This document shows positions 54,309 through 63,919 of a stretch of 64,000 nucleotides of DNA, piece after piece (the first letter of the stretch is position 1; each line of letters opens with the position of its first letter). Location of the stretch: contig JAWLDT010000003.1 of NCBI GenBank assembly GCA_041686485.1, forward strand, positions 19,969 through 83,968. The letters run 5' to 3'. Origin of the DNA: PUPG01 sp041686485 (GTDB lineage Bacteria > Bacteroidota > Bacteroidia > Bacteroidales > UBA7960). Position numbers and translations under genes: made by a program. The notes beneath the pieces are model-generated. The model made no database searches and was not told where the DNA came from. It was given only the letters and a program-made list of their open reading frames with translations.

Positions 54309-55418
54309 ATGTCCATACACACAAAGCACCTTCTGATTATACCTTTAGTGCTACTGATCGCGTGCACTTCAACACAGGATGAGAAAACGGAGATGATTTT
54401 CGACCCGGACGCCCGGCATCTTCTCGTCATGCATCCGACAGTCCAAAATCTTAACCGAATGAACGTTCTGAGAGATGAAGGCATATTTCCGCTTGAGGAT
54501 GATTACCGTATCATTGGGGTTTACCATACGGATGCCAATTACGATTATGAACGTTCGGCCGACTATATCCTGGATGAAGGATTTAATGATATGGCTCTTT
54601 ACGCTGTTGATCAGCCCATATATGAGGACAGCCTTTACAAGGAAAACAAAATCACCGAAACGTTTCATGATCTGTTCAGACAGTCGGAAGGTGTCTTTTT
54701 CCTTGGTGGACCCGATTTACCCCCGGCCACCTATGGAGAGCCATTTAACCTGCTTACCATGGTCAGTGACCCGGTCAGGCATTACATGGAACTATCCTTT
54801 TTATTTCATCTGATAGGCGGATCCCAGGACCTGACCATGGAACCATTATTAGCGGAAAACGAAGATTATGTCATACTCGGTATCTGTCTGGGCATGCAAA
54901 CCATCAATGTAGCGGCGGGAGGCACGCTCCACCAGGATATTCCGACCGAAGTATACGACGTTCATACTGTGGAAGAGGTGATCGCCCTTGATAATGATAA
55001 ACAGCACCGGAACTATTACTCCTACTATCGTCTGGATCCGGATGTGTCTACCCCCAACTATCATCGTATTGATATTGATGCCCACAGCCATACGGCGGTC
55101 ATTGCCGGGGATATAGAGCTTCAGCCTTACGTTCTTAGTTCGCACCACCAGGCCATTAAAGAAACAGGGCACAACCTGAAGGAGACGGCCTGGTCGCTGG
55201 ACGGAGAGATCCCGGAAGCCATAGAGCATATCAGCTACCCCCATGTGCTGGGTGTACAATTTCATCCGGAGGTACCCTATTTATATGATCCCGGCCACAA
55301 GCTTATGTTCCGGCCGGGCGAAGAAGCCAGCCATTCCTATATGGAGCTTTATCCGGGGACAGAAGGTGAGGATTTTCACCGGGACTTCTGGGTACATATT
55401 GCAGCTATGCTTCCCTAA
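54309..55418 (+). CDS. C26-type gamma-glutamyl hydrolase-like lipoprotein
   Basis: A 369-residue exported protein of the class I glutamine amidotransferase fold. The start at 54309 gives a lipoprotein signal with lipobox LLIAC. The nucleophile is Cys193 (GICLGMQ), and His319 with Glu321 (QFHPE) complete the triad. The family includes gamma-glutamyl-GABA and folate polyglutamate hydrolases, mostly cytoplasmic; the lipoprotein signal puts this one in the periplasm or at the outer membrane, so a cell-wall or environmental gamma-glutamyl substrate is likely. Its end overlaps the convergent YgiQ gene by 4 bases. Confidence 0.88.
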   Translation: MSIHTKHLLIIPLVLLIACTSTQDEKTEMIFDPDARHLLVMHPTVQNLNRMNVLRDEGIFPLEDDYRIIGVYHTDANYDYERSADYILDEGFNDMALYAVDQPIYEDSLYKENKITETFHDLFRQSEGVFFLGGPDLPPATYGEPFNLLTMVSDPVRHYMELSFLFHLIGGSQDLTMEPLLAENEDYVILGICLGMQTINVAAGGTLHQDIPTEVYDVHTVEEVIALDNDKQHRNYYSYYRLDPDVSTPNYHRIDIDAHSHTAVIAGDIELQPYVLSSHHQAIKETGHNLKETAWSLDGEIPEAIEHISYPHVLGVQFHPEVPYLYDPGHKLMFRPGEEASHSYMELYPGTEGEDFHRDFWVHIAAMLP

Positions 55419-57157
55419 CGAAAGAAATAGGATTTCTGTTTTTGCTTTTGGGCATTGCCGCGGGCAACATATAGTGCCTTGCGGGCATATGGATCCATGC
55501 CGGTATAGTACATGGTAGTAGCCAATGTCATTGGTGTTGGTGTAAACTCCTGTACCTGCCCGGGCCGGAGCCCAAGCCTTTTTACACTATTGGCCAGCGA
55601 TTCCATATCTGCTTCAGTACAACCCGGGTGCCCTGAAATAAAATAGGGGACAATCTGCCAGGGAAGGTTTTCATTGCGGCATACCTGGCGAAATTTTTTG
55701 TAAAACAACTCAAAACTTCTAAACGCCGGTTTTCGCATGGCTTTCAAAACATGCGGTTCTGTATGTTCGGGAGCAACTGTCAGCCGCCCGGATATATGAT
55801 GGCGAAAAACCCGTTCAAGATAAGCTTGCAGGCCATAACGTTCTGTAACATGGGATGGTCGGTCAACAAGCATATCGTGACGTATGCCGCTGCCAATACT
55901 GATCTTTTTGACACCTTTAACCGCCTGGGCCTTATCATACAATCTCATCAACGGATGGTGATCATAATTCAGGTTTGAACAAACATCCGGATAAATACAG
56001 GATGGTCGCCTGCATCTGCGGCATAAGGTTATATCTTTGCCGCCCATCTTGTACATATTGGCCGTTGGGCCACCCAAATCACTTATCTGACCTTTGAAGC
56101 CAGGCATTTTGGCCACTTGTTCCACCTCCTTAATGATGGAATCCTCCGAACGACTGGCGACATATTTTCCCTGGTGTGCTGCGATGGCGCAGAAACTGCA
56201 CCCGCCAAAACAGCCACGATGCAGGGTCACCGAGAAACGGCTCATCTCGTAAGCCGGTATGGGCGGTTTTTTCTTGTATTTGGGATGCGGAAGGCGTGTG
56301 TATGGCAAATCATAAGACATATCAACCTGTTCCAGGTCCATAGGCGGATAAGGCGGATTTACCACTACGCGATGATCGTAATGAGGCTGAATCAGCCGGT
56401 TGCTTTTCCAGCTATTCGAAGCTGTTTCGATGATACGAAAAGCATCGGCAAAGCGTTGTTTGTCAGACTGACATTCTTCATAAGAAGGCAGTATGGTTTC
56501 TTCATATCCTTTTAAACCTGGTATCTGGCCACCGGCTTCAACCACATAGGCGGTCTGCAAAATATTGTGCAATGAGGTAAACGGAACGCCTTTACCCATC
56601 AGCTCAATGATACGGACAAAAGCCATCTCCCCCATGCCATAGATAAGCATATCGGCACCGCTTTCGGTCAGTATGGAAGGTCGTAGCTTATCCTGCCAAT
56701 AATCATAATGGGCAAAACGGCGCATAGAGGCTTCTACGCCGCCCAGCAAGACGGGTGTTTCCGGATAAAGCTGCTTCAAAATACGGGTATACACGATGGA
56801 AGGCAAATCGGGGCGCTGTCCGGCACGTCCACCCGGCGTATAGGCATCATCGCTGCGAAGCCGCCGACGCGCAGTATAGTGATTCACCATCGAATCCATG
56901 GCCCCTGCCGTCACCCCAAAAAAACAGGCAGGCTCTCCCAGCTTTTTAAAATCACGCAAGTCGTCACGCCAGTTGGGCTGAGGCAAAATAGCCACCCGTA
57001 AGCCACACTTTTCAGCCAAGCGCCCTATCACAGCAGTACCAAAGGCAGGGTGATCCACATAAGCGTCACCCGAAACCAGCACAATATCCGGACGATCCCA
57101 GCCCAGACGCTGCATCTCCTCACGGCTAACCGGCAAAAATGTTGAATTCTCAGACAA
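55415..57157 (-). CDS. YgiQ-family radical SAM protein
   Basis: About 580 residues. The N-terminus FLPVSREEMQRLGWDRPDI matches E. coli YgiQ, so the start must be upstream of the first ATG (57115). TTG at 57157 fits; a TTG at 57226 is ruled out because the promoter box lies inside that frame. Landmarks: LVSGDAYVDHP, GGVEASMRRFAHYDYW, and the radical SAM motif CFGGCSFC (C-x3-C-x2-C). A further Cys-rich stretch (CRRCRRPSCIYPDVC) may hold a second cluster. Reaction unknown. The C-terminus overlaps the convergent lipoprotein gene by 4 bases. Confidence 0.92.
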   Translation of the reverse strand: MSENSTFLPVSREEMQRLGWDRPDIVLVSGDAYVDHPAFGTAVIGRLAEKCGLRVAILPQPNWRDDLRDFKKLGEPACFFGVTAGAMDSMVNHYTARRRLRSDDAYTPGGRAGQRPDLPSIVYTRILKQLYPETPVLLGGVEASMRRFAHYDYWQDKLRPSILTESGADMLIYGMGEMAFVRIIELMGKGVPFTSLHNILQTAYVVEAGGQIPGLKGYEETILPSYEECQSDKQRFADAFRIIETASNSWKSNRLIQPHYDHRVVVNPPYPPMDLEQVDMSYDLPYTRLPHPKYKKKPPIPAYEMSRFSVTLHRGCFGGCSFCAIAAHQGKYVASRSEDSIIKEVEQVAKMPGFKGQISDLGGPTANMYKMGGKDITLCRRCRRPSCIYPDVCSNLNYDHHPLMRLYDKAQAVKGVKKISIGSGIRHDMLVDRPSHVTERYGLQAYLERVFRHHISGRLTVAPEHTEPHVLKAMRKPAFRSFELFYKKFRQVCRNENLPWQIVPYFISGHPGCTEADMESLANSVKRLGLRPGQVQEFTPTPMTLATTMYYTGMDPYARKALYVARGNAQKQKQKSYFFR

Positions 57158-57201
57158 AAAACAGCTATTTTGAAAAACAATAGTATATATACTGCACACA
57201 A

Positions 57202-57209
57202 CAAAGGTA
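57202..57209 (-). promoter_or_regulatory. Bacteroidota -7 promoter box of YgiQ gene
   Basis: TACCTTTG on the minus strand, 45 bases before the TTG at 57157. Confidence 0.6.
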
Positions 57210-57247
57210 CGGTTTCTGAACGTCAATGGGAAAAACCATATTTTTCG

Positions 57248-57255
57248 TACTTTTG
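57248..57255 (+). promoter_or_regulatory. Bacteroidota -7 promoter box of DUF4834-YfhO operon
   Basis: TACTTTTG, 25 bases before the DUF4834 ATG, and 38 bases from the divergent box on the other strand, so the two promoters share their upstream region. Confidence 0.6.
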
Positions 57256-57279
57256 CAACAGCCGAAAAGCGACATACCT

Positions 57280-57558
57280 ATGCTTAGAATCATCGTTATA
57301 TTTATACTTATTTACCTGCTATTCAGGCTACTAACGACCGTAGTATTCCCTCTGTTTGCCCGTTGGTATCTCAATCGTTATAAAAAGAGATTTTATCGCG
57401 ACAATCCACGGGCGGATAAAGCCAGGAAAAGACAGGCCGCGAACAGGAGAGAACAAAGAGACAAGCGTTCAAACAAGCAATCTGAAACAGACAAAATCGG
57501 CGAATATGTTGATTTTGAAGAAATTAAAGACGACAACAAAGACCCTGACAATGAATAA
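57280..57558 (+). CDS. DUF4834 family small membrane protein
   Basis: A 92-residue protein: one transmembrane segment near the N-terminus (MLRIIVIFILIYLLFRLL), then a basic segment (RWYLNRYKKRFYR, RKRQAANRREQRDKR) and an acidic end (IGEYVDFEEIKDD). The DUF4834 family is typical of Bacteroidota and its function is not known; the GEYVDFEEI motif is the conserved part. The start at 57280 lies after the promoter box. Its stop overlaps the start of the YfhO-like gene by 8 bases, so translation is likely coupled. Confidence 0.87.
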   Translation: MLRIIVIFILIYLLFRLLTTVVFPLFARWYLNRYKKRFYRDNPRADKARKRQAANRREQRDKRSNKQSETDKIGEYVDFEEIKDDNKDPDNE

Positions 57559-60085
57559 ACTCAAATCGCTTACCCCCGCAAAGCTGGCACCTTATGTTGC
57601 TGCCATAGTCCTGTTTCTTTTATTAAGCATTATTTATGTGAATCCGGTATTACAGGGCAAGCAACTCATGCAGTCCGACATTGTCAACTGGAAAGGGATG
57701 GCACAGGAAATTATTGAATTCCGTGAAAATACCGGTGAAGAAGCATTATGGACCAACAGCATATTTGGCGGTATGCCGGCCTACCAGATCAGTGTTCAAT
57801 GGGCCAATAATGTCTCCGGTTTCTTTCATGATGTTATGACTCTCTGGCTTCCAAGGCCGGCAGACATGATCTTCCTGTATTTTATCGGTTTCTTTATTTT
57901 CTTATTATTATTGAAGATCAACCCCTGGATTGCGCTGGCCGGTGCCGTTGGCTTCGCACTTACATCCTACAATTTTATTGTTATTGAAGCCGGACATAAT
58001 TCCAAAGCTGTTGCCATCGGGTATATGGCACCGGTAATGGGAGCGGTCATCTACACTTTTCGGGGCTATCTGCTGGGCGGCGGATTGCTCTTCGCCCTTT
58101 TTATGGCCTTGCAATTATTCGCCAACCATTTCCAGATCACCTATTATCTTGGGATCATAGTGGTCATATATGGACTGTTTGAGCTTTACCGGCACATCAA
58201 AGAGCAACGGCTGACCGGCTTTTTGCAAAAGCTGGGCGTGCTGGTAGCCGCGCTGGTAGTTGCCATTGGTGTAAATATTGGCAATTTCTGGGGGACCTAT
58301 ACGTATACCTCAGAGACTATGCGGGGAGGTACTGAGCTTACCATCAGGGAAGAGCCGGTAACGGAGGGTTTGGATAAAGATTATATTACCAATTGGAGTT
58401 ACGGACTGGAGGAGACCTTCACGCTGCTTGTTCCGAATGCTAAAGGGGGTGCCAGTGGTGTACTGGGAGAAAACGATCGTGCCATGGAGGGCATTGATCC
58501 GAATTATCAGCGTATTATCAGTCAGGAAAGCCACTACTGGGGTAGTCAACCGTTCACGTCAGGACCGGTGTATGCCGGTGCTGTTGTCCTGTTTTTCTTT
58601 ATCCTGGCCCTTCACTATTTAAAAGGCCCCATCAAATGGAGTTTTCTTATAGCGATCATCTTGTCGGTGATGCTCGCCTGGGGTAAACATTTCATACCCC
58701 TGACAGATTTCTTTATTGATTATGTGCCCGGTTACGATAAGTTCAGGGCGGTGGCCATGACACTTGTCATCGCATCTATGTGTATTCCTGCCCTGGCATT
58801 TCTGGGGCTATATAAAATCTATAAAGAACCAGACAAACTATCCTTTAAAAGCGCCCCGTTTATAACTGCATTTAGCCTGACGGCCGGTTTATCTTTGTTG
58901 TTTTATCTTCTGCCGCGCGCTTTCTTTTCCTTCATCAGCCCAATGGAAGCGCAAGGATACGCTGACATGGCCGCCCGTGAGCCACAGATGGAAGCCCAGA
59001 TCAACGAAATGCTTCAACAACTAAAGACAGCCAGGGTCGCCATCTTTCAGGCAGATGCCATTCGGAGTTTCTTTTTTGCTACAGCAGCCGCCATTGTCAC
59101 CCTGTTGTTTGCCAACAATAAGATTGGAAGGCCAGTATTCATCCTGCTGGTGGTGGTGCTGATCACTATCGACATGTGGCCGGTAAACCGCCGTTACCTC
59201 AATGATGATGATTTTGAACAACAAAGAAGGGTTGAACGTCCGTTCACGTTACGTACGGCTGACCAGCATATTCTTGAAGATCCCGATGAGTTTAGGGTAC
59301 TGGACCTGACCGAAAATACGTTTAACAGCACCAGAGCATCGTATTACCATCATTCCATTGGTGGTTATCATGGCGCCAAGATGCAACGGTATCAGGACCT
59401 GATCGACTTTCATATCGAAGATGAGATGATGTCGCTGACACAAGCCATGCAGGAAGGATCCATGGCTCCGATACATCGACGCCTTAACGATCTCAATGTC
59501 CTAAATATGCTGAATACCCGCTATATTATATACCATCCTGATAATGAGCCTATCCATAACCCACATGCCCTTGGAAACGCCTGGTTTGTCAATAACTACC
59601 GCATCGTGGAAAATGCTGATGAGGAGATATTAGAGCTGGAAGAAATCGATCCTGCAGAAGAAGCCCTCATTGACAAGCGGTTTGCCTCACAACTGGAAGG
59701 TGTTTCCCTTCAAACAGACCCGGGGGCTTCAATCGACCTGGTTGACTACCAACCAAATGAACTGACATACGAATACTCAGCCAACAGTGAGCAACTGGCT
59801 CTTTTTTCCGAGGTATACTATCCGGAAGGCTGGGAAGTGTACATCAACGGCCGGGAAGCGGAACATTTCAGGGCCAATTACATTTTGCGCGGCATGATCC
59901 TGCCGGAGGGTGACCATACAATCGAGTTTCGTTTCAGGCCAGATTCCTACTATACAGGACGGTATATAGCCCTGTTCTTTAGTATCGTACTTGTCACAGG
60001 CATTATAGCTTATGCGCTGATACAAGCGCGTAAGATCTTCAGGGATCAACAGAAGGATGATCAGAAAAAAGAAGCACAATCATAA
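57551..60085 (+). CDS. YfhO-family multi-pass membrane protein
   Basis: An 844-residue protein with about 12 hydrophobic segments and a C-terminal periplasmic domain (about 640-805). The family resembles GT-C-type glycosyltransferases: MQSDIVNWKGMAQEI with an acidic residue in the first loop fits the usual Asp motif. In Bacillus, YfhO-type proteins glycosylate lipoteichoic acid; in Bacteroidota the role is not established, and a part in surface polysaccharide or glycoprotein synthesis is inferred. The ATG at 57551 overlaps the DUF4834 stop; a glycosyltransferase gene follows 9 bases after. Confidence 0.88.
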   Translation: MNKLKSLTPAKLAPYVAAIVLFLLLSIIYVNPVLQGKQLMQSDIVNWKGMAQEIIEFRENTGEEALWTNSIFGGMPAYQISVQWANNVSGFFHDVMTLWLPRPADMIFLYFIGFFIFLLLLKINPWIALAGAVGFALTSYNFIVIEAGHNSKAVAIGYMAPVMGAVIYTFRGYLLGGGLLFALFMALQLFANHFQITYYLGIIVVIYGLFELYRHIKEQRLTGFLQKLGVLVAALVVAIGVNIGNFWGTYTYTSETMRGGTELTIREEPVTEGLDKDYITNWSYGLEETFTLLVPNAKGGASGVLGENDRAMEGIDPNYQRIISQESHYWGSQPFTSGPVYAGAVVLFFFILALHYLKGPIKWSFLIAIILSVMLAWGKHFIPLTDFFIDYVPGYDKFRAVAMTLVIASMCIPALAFLGLYKIYKEPDKLSFKSAPFITAFSLTAGLSLLFYLLPRAFFSFISPMEAQGYADMAAREPQMEAQINEMLQQLKTARVAIFQADAIRSFFFATAAAIVTLLFANNKIGRPVFILLVVVLITIDMWPVNRRYLNDDDFEQQRRVERPFTLRTADQHILEDPDEFRVLDLTENTFNSTRASYYHHSIGGYHGAKMQRYQDLIDFHIEDEMMSLTQAMQEGSMAPIHRRLNDLNVLNMLNTRYIIYHPDNEPIHNPHALGNAWFVNNYRIVENADEEILELEEIDPAEEALIDKRFASQLEGVSLQTDPGASIDLVDYQPNELTYEYSANSEQLALFSEVYYPEGWEVYINGREAEHFRANYILRGMILPEGDHTIEFRFRPDSYYTGRYIALFFSIVLVTGIIAYALIQARKIFRDQQKDDQKKEAQS

Positions 60086-60094
60086 TGCACCGCC

Positions 60095-61423
60095 ATGTAC
60101 AAGGTACTTATCATCACTTATTATTGGCCACCGGGCGGAGGACCTGGTGTTCAGCGTTGCCTGAAACTGGCCAAATACCTTCCCGGTCATGGCGTTGAAC
60201 CGGTAGTGATCACTGTTGACCCTAAAAAAGCGGGTTACCCGGTCACAGATAAAAGCCTCGAAGATGAAGTGCCTTCCTGGTTGCGCGTCATTCATACGTC
60301 AACAAGAGAACCCTTTAACGCATATCGTTTTTTCTTTGGCAGAAAAAATCTTCCCCGTTCCGGCTTTGCCAATGAAGGAAAGCCCGGACCTGCCCAAAAA
60401 GCAGCCCGTTTTCTCCGGGGAAACCTGTTTGTCCCGGATGCCCGAAAGGGATGGAAAAAATATGCCCTTAAAGCATGTCAAAGACTCATCCGTGGGGAAA
60501 CTTTTGATGCCGTGATCACCTCCTCACCACCACACAGTACGCAGCTTATCGGACTTACCCTAAGCAGGGAGTTTGGAATACCCTGGGTCGCAGACCTGCG
60601 GGATCCGTGGACCGACTTGTTTTACAACAAACATTTTTACCGCCTCAAACCAGCACAAAAAAAAGATGCTGCCTATGAAAAAATGGTACTCGAACAGGCT
60701 GATTACCTGATTACGGTTAGTGAATCACTGAAAAATCTTTTTTTAGCTAAATCTTCGCTCATTAATTCCGATAAAATCCATGTCATCCCTAACGGATATG
60801 ACCCTGATGACTTTCCGGCTGCTCCGGATGAAAAACCGGAAGTGTTTACGATCAGCTATGTGGGCACCATGACCGAACATTATCCGGTATCTGCTTTTAT
60901 TCAGGCTATCGAAACTCTGTTGGAGAAGAAACCAACGTCCAGACCGGAGATCAGGTTCCTGGGTCAGGTTAGTGAACCGGTTGTCGGACAGCTGGAAGCA
61001 TCATCCATCTGGCCCTATGTTGACATAAGTGGTTATATCGACCATCCGGAAGCCATTAAAGTCATGATGGCATCTTCGGTGTTATTGCTTATCATACCAA
61101 ATGTACCCAATAATGAAGGTATTCTGACCGGCAAGCTGTTTGAGTACCTGGCTGCGAAGAGGCCCGTGATGGGATTTGGTCCGAACGGGAGTGATGCCGG
61201 AAAAATCATTTCTGACTGTGAAAGTGGTGGTGTTTTTGGCTACCATGAAGGCCGTAAAGCGGGAGAATGGCTCACCGGCATGTATGATCTATACGAACAT
61301 CATAAGGAAATAACGGCAGGCAATGAAAACATCATGCAATACAGCCGGGAGTCACAGGCCGGAAAACTAGCTGGCATTCTCACCGATAGCATAAAAAACA
61401 GCGATCAAAACGGGAAAAAATAG
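60095..61423 (+). CDS. GT4-like glycosyltransferase
   Basis: A 442-residue GT-B fold enzyme. The N-terminus YKVLIITYYWPPGGGPGVQR is the typical GT4 Gly-rich loop; the linker SESLKNLFL with VIPNGYDPDDF (sugar-nucleotide side) begins the second Rossmann domain, and ILTGKLFEYLAAKRP holds the EX7E-like nucleotide-binding region. Sugar donor and acceptor are unknown. It is the third gene of the DUF4834-YfhO unit, which suggests one surface-glycan pathway. Its 3' end overlaps the convergent SLC13 gene by 19 bases. Confidence 0.9.
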   Translation: MYKVLIITYYWPPGGGPGVQRCLKLAKYLPGHGVEPVVITVDPKKAGYPVTDKSLEDEVPSWLRVIHTSTREPFNAYRFFFGRKNLPRSGFANEGKPGPAQKAARFLRGNLFVPDARKGWKKYALKACQRLIRGETFDAVITSSPPHSTQLIGLTLSREFGIPWVADLRDPWTDLFYNKHFYRLKPAQKKDAAYEKMVLEQADYLITVSESLKNLFLAKSSLINSDKIHVIPNGYDPDDFPAAPDEKPEVFTISYVGTMTEHYPVSAFIQAIETLLEKKPTSRPEIRFLGQVSEPVVGQLEASSIWPYVDISGYIDHPEAIKVMMASSVLLLIIPNVPNNEGILTGKLFEYLAAKRPVMGFGPNGSDAGKIISDCESGGVFGYHEGRKAGEWLTGMYDLYEHHKEITAGNENIMQYSRESQAGKLAGILTDSIKNSDQNGKK

Positions 61424-63216
61424 GGGATTAAAAAAGTGGCCAGCACCCAGAATATCAGGTTCAGGGGTGCTCCTACCCTTAGAAAATCAGCAAAGTGGAA
61501 TCCGCCTACGCCATAAATCATGGTATTTGTCTGATAGCCCACGGGAGTCATAAAACTGGAGGAAGCTGCAAAGGCAATGGCCATGAGGAAGGGCCTTGCA
61601 TCAACACCAAGTTCGACGGAGGTGGCAATGGCGATAGGTGCCAGGAGTACCGCGCTGGCATTGTTGCTCATGGTGGCCGTTAACAGGCTGGTGACCAGAT
61701 ACAGGGTGGACATAACAGCCATCGGCCCCATCGATCCGACCAGGTCAATCACAAACACACTGATAAGTCCGGCCGTGCCGCTCACATCCATGGCCACCCC
61801 TAAGCTCAACGCACCTGCCAGCAGGAATATCACCCGCCAGTCGATAGCCAGATAAGCCTCCTCCATAGTGATGCAGCGGGTCAGCACAAGAAACATCGAA
61901 CCGATGATAGCAGCCATCATAATGGGCAGAATATCGAAAGAGGCCAGGGCAATCACGCCGATCATGGTCAGCACGACGGTAAGCATTTTGTCTTTCCGGT
62001 ATTCGGGCAGGTCAATCTCAGAAACGATCAGAAAAGTGTTTCGGCCACGAAGCTCCAGTTGCTGGAGATTCTGCAAATGGGCTTTATCGACCTCAATAAG
62101 CAAGGTGTCGCCGGCGCGAAGCACCGTATTGGCCACTTTATCACGCATCAGCTCCCCCCGATGCCGGATAGCAAGCACGGTGGCTCCATACTTCTGGCGA
62201 AAGCCAAGCTGCTTAACACTCCTGCCTTCAAAAGGACTGTTTGGTGCAATCACCGCCTCCACAAAGATGATGTTGTTCTCTGTCTTCTTATTATCGTTAA
62301 TTTCCCGCAATGACTTAAACTTGGCATCGCTTTTCAGGGCAATCCCCTCCCGTTCCTTTAAGGATTTGATTTTTTCAACATTACAGCGAACCTTTAACAC
62401 ATCACCGGCTTCAAGAATAAGATCTTCGGAAGGCATAATAAACGTATAGCCCTTACGATTCACTTCCAGGATATCGATATCAAGTTTTTTGATCAGGGGG
62501 GATTGCTTAATCGATTTGCCCACCGAAGAGGCATTGGATAATAAAACGACCTCAGTCAGGTAATCCCCCATTCCAAATTTCTTCATCAGGCCATCTTCCT
62601 CACCCCTGTCAGGTATCAGCCGAATGCCGATCAGCATCATATAGGCCAGCCCGACCCCGAAAAATATCAGCCCCATCCTGGTCATCTCAAACATGGAAAA
62701 TGGCTCCAGGTTATTTTCTGCTGCCACCCCACTGACCAAAATATTGGTAGATGTGCCTATCAGGGTACACACGCCACCGAACATCGAAGCAAAGGACAAG
62801 GGCATGAGCATTTTGGCCACACTAAGCTTTGACTGAGCGGCAGCCCCTACCAATATGGGTATAAAAATAGCCACTACCGGGGTGTTGTTGATAAAAGCCG
62901 ATATCACACCCACACTCAGCATGGTGACAAGAATTCCTAACCAAAAATTGTATTTAAAGAGGACGGCAATGCGATTCCCGATGTTCACCACAGCACCGGA
63001 TTTAAACAGGGCAGTGCTGAGAATAAACATGAAAGCTACGGTGATGGTGGCGGAATTACTAAATCCTGAGACGCCTTGTTTGGGTGTGATAACGCCCGTC
63101 ACAACAAGTGCCGCCATGGCCACGATAGCCACCACGTCCACGGGGAAACGTTCGGTGGCAAACATCACAATGGCCCCCACCAAGACAAACAACACGATTC
63201 CTATCTCAAGGGTCAT
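61405..63216 (-). CDS. SLC13-family permease with TrkA-C domains
   Basis: A 603-residue carrier with two halves of membrane helices (about 1-190 and 395-603) separated by a cytoplasmic region holding two TrkA-C (RCK-C) domains (about 205-290 and 305-380). The first half has IVAMAALVVTGVI and NNTPVVAIFIPIL; the second has NNASAVLLAP, the mirrored family motif. SLC13 proteins move sodium with di- or tricarboxylates or sulphate; forms with TrkA-C are often annotated as sulphate or anion transporters. No partner gene visible. Full length. Confidence 0.9.
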   Translation of the reverse strand: MTLEIGIVLFVLVGAIVMFATERFPVDVVAIVAMAALVVTGVITPKQGVSGFSNSATITVAFMFILSTALFKSGAVVNIGNRIAVLFKYNFWLGILVTMLSVGVISAFINNTPVVAIFIPILVGAAAQSKLSVAKMLMPLSFASMFGGVCTLIGTSTNILVSGVAAENNLEPFSMFEMTRMGLIFFGVGLAYMMLIGIRLIPDRGEEDGLMKKFGMGDYLTEVVLLSNASSVGKSIKQSPLIKKLDIDILEVNRKGYTFIMPSEDLILEAGDVLKVRCNVEKIKSLKEREGIALKSDAKFKSLREINDNKKTENNIIFVEAVIAPNSPFEGRSVKQLGFRQKYGATVLAIRHRGELMRDKVANTVLRAGDTLLIEVDKAHLQNLQQLELRGRNTFLIVSEIDLPEYRKDKMLTVVLTMIGVIALASFDILPIMMAAIIGSMFLVLTRCITMEEAYLAIDWRVIFLLAGALSLGVAMDVSGTAGLISVFVIDLVGSMGPMAVMSTLYLVTSLLTATMSNNASAVLLAPIAIATSVELGVDARPFLMAIAFAASSSFMTPVGYQTNTMIYGVGGFHFADFLRVGAPLNLIFWVLATFLIPYFFPF

Positions 63217-63392
63217 TCCGGTCCTAAGCTTGTTTGCTACAAAAGCCTAAAATTACAAACTAAAACGGAATTCATGAAAAAAGAAAAGGAATAATAGATA
63301 GACAAATGCTTTTTAGTACTGTTTGTCAATGAGATAGAGTGATTTACACATCCGACCCCGGGCCATGTTTTATGAATGCTGGCAAAATCATG

Positions 63393-63400
63393 TATTTTTG
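63393..63400 (+). promoter_or_regulatory. Bacteroidota -7 promoter box of rlmH
   Basis: TATTTTTG, 45 bases before the rlmH ATG. Confidence 0.55.
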
Positions 63401-63445
63401 CAAACAGGACATTGTTCCATCAGTTCATTCTGAAAACAGCAGCAC

Positions 63446-63919
63446 ATGAAAATCACATTCCTGGTTATTGGCAAGACAGAGGGTGGCTATCTGGCGGAAG
63501 GCATCGAAAAATATGTGCAGCGACTCAATAAATATGTACAGTTTGAGATCATCGCCAGGCCGGTGCCCAAAAAATGGCAGTCGTTGCCGGCAGATCGCCG
63601 GACAGGGCAGGAGAGCCAGATTATCATGGATTATCTTAAAGACAGCGATTATTCAGTATTGTTGGATGAGAAAGGGCGCGCCTTCAGCTCGCAGCAGTTT
63701 GCAGAATTTATCGAAACCCGTATGCTCCGGTCAACAAAAAAGTTGTTGTTTGTAGCGGGCGGCCCATGGGGCTTCAGCGAAGAGGTAAAAAATGCGGCTA
63801 CCATGCAGCTTTCCCTTTCCCCGATGACCTTCTCCCATCAGATGGTACGACTGATATTTGCCGAACAGCTCTACCGGGCATTGTCTATCATCAGGGGGGA
63901 GCCTTACCACAATGCTTAG
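63446..63919 (+). CDS. rlmH: 23S rRNA pseudouridine-1915 N3-methyltransferase RlmH
   Basis: A 157-residue SPOUT-fold methyltransferase that methylates pseudouridine 1915 in helix 69 of 23S rRNA on assembled ribosomes, using S-adenosylmethionine. Landmarks: the N-terminal KITFLVIGKTE, LLDEKGRAFSSQ in the middle, FVAGGPWGF (cofactor knot) and the C-terminal LSLSPMTFSHQMVRLIFAEQ with AYRAL-like YRALSIIRGEPYHN (given in parts). Full length compared with the E. coli protein (155 residues). The 81 bases after its stop hold no recognised gene. Confidence 0.97.
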   Translation: MKITFLVIGKTEGGYLAEGIEKYVQRLNKYVQFEIIARPVPKKWQSLPADRRTGQESQIIMDYLKDSDYSVLLDEKGRAFSSQQFAEFIETRMLRSTKKLLFVAGGPWGFSEEVKNAATMQLSLSPMTFSHQMVRLIFAEQLYRALSIIRGEPYHNA

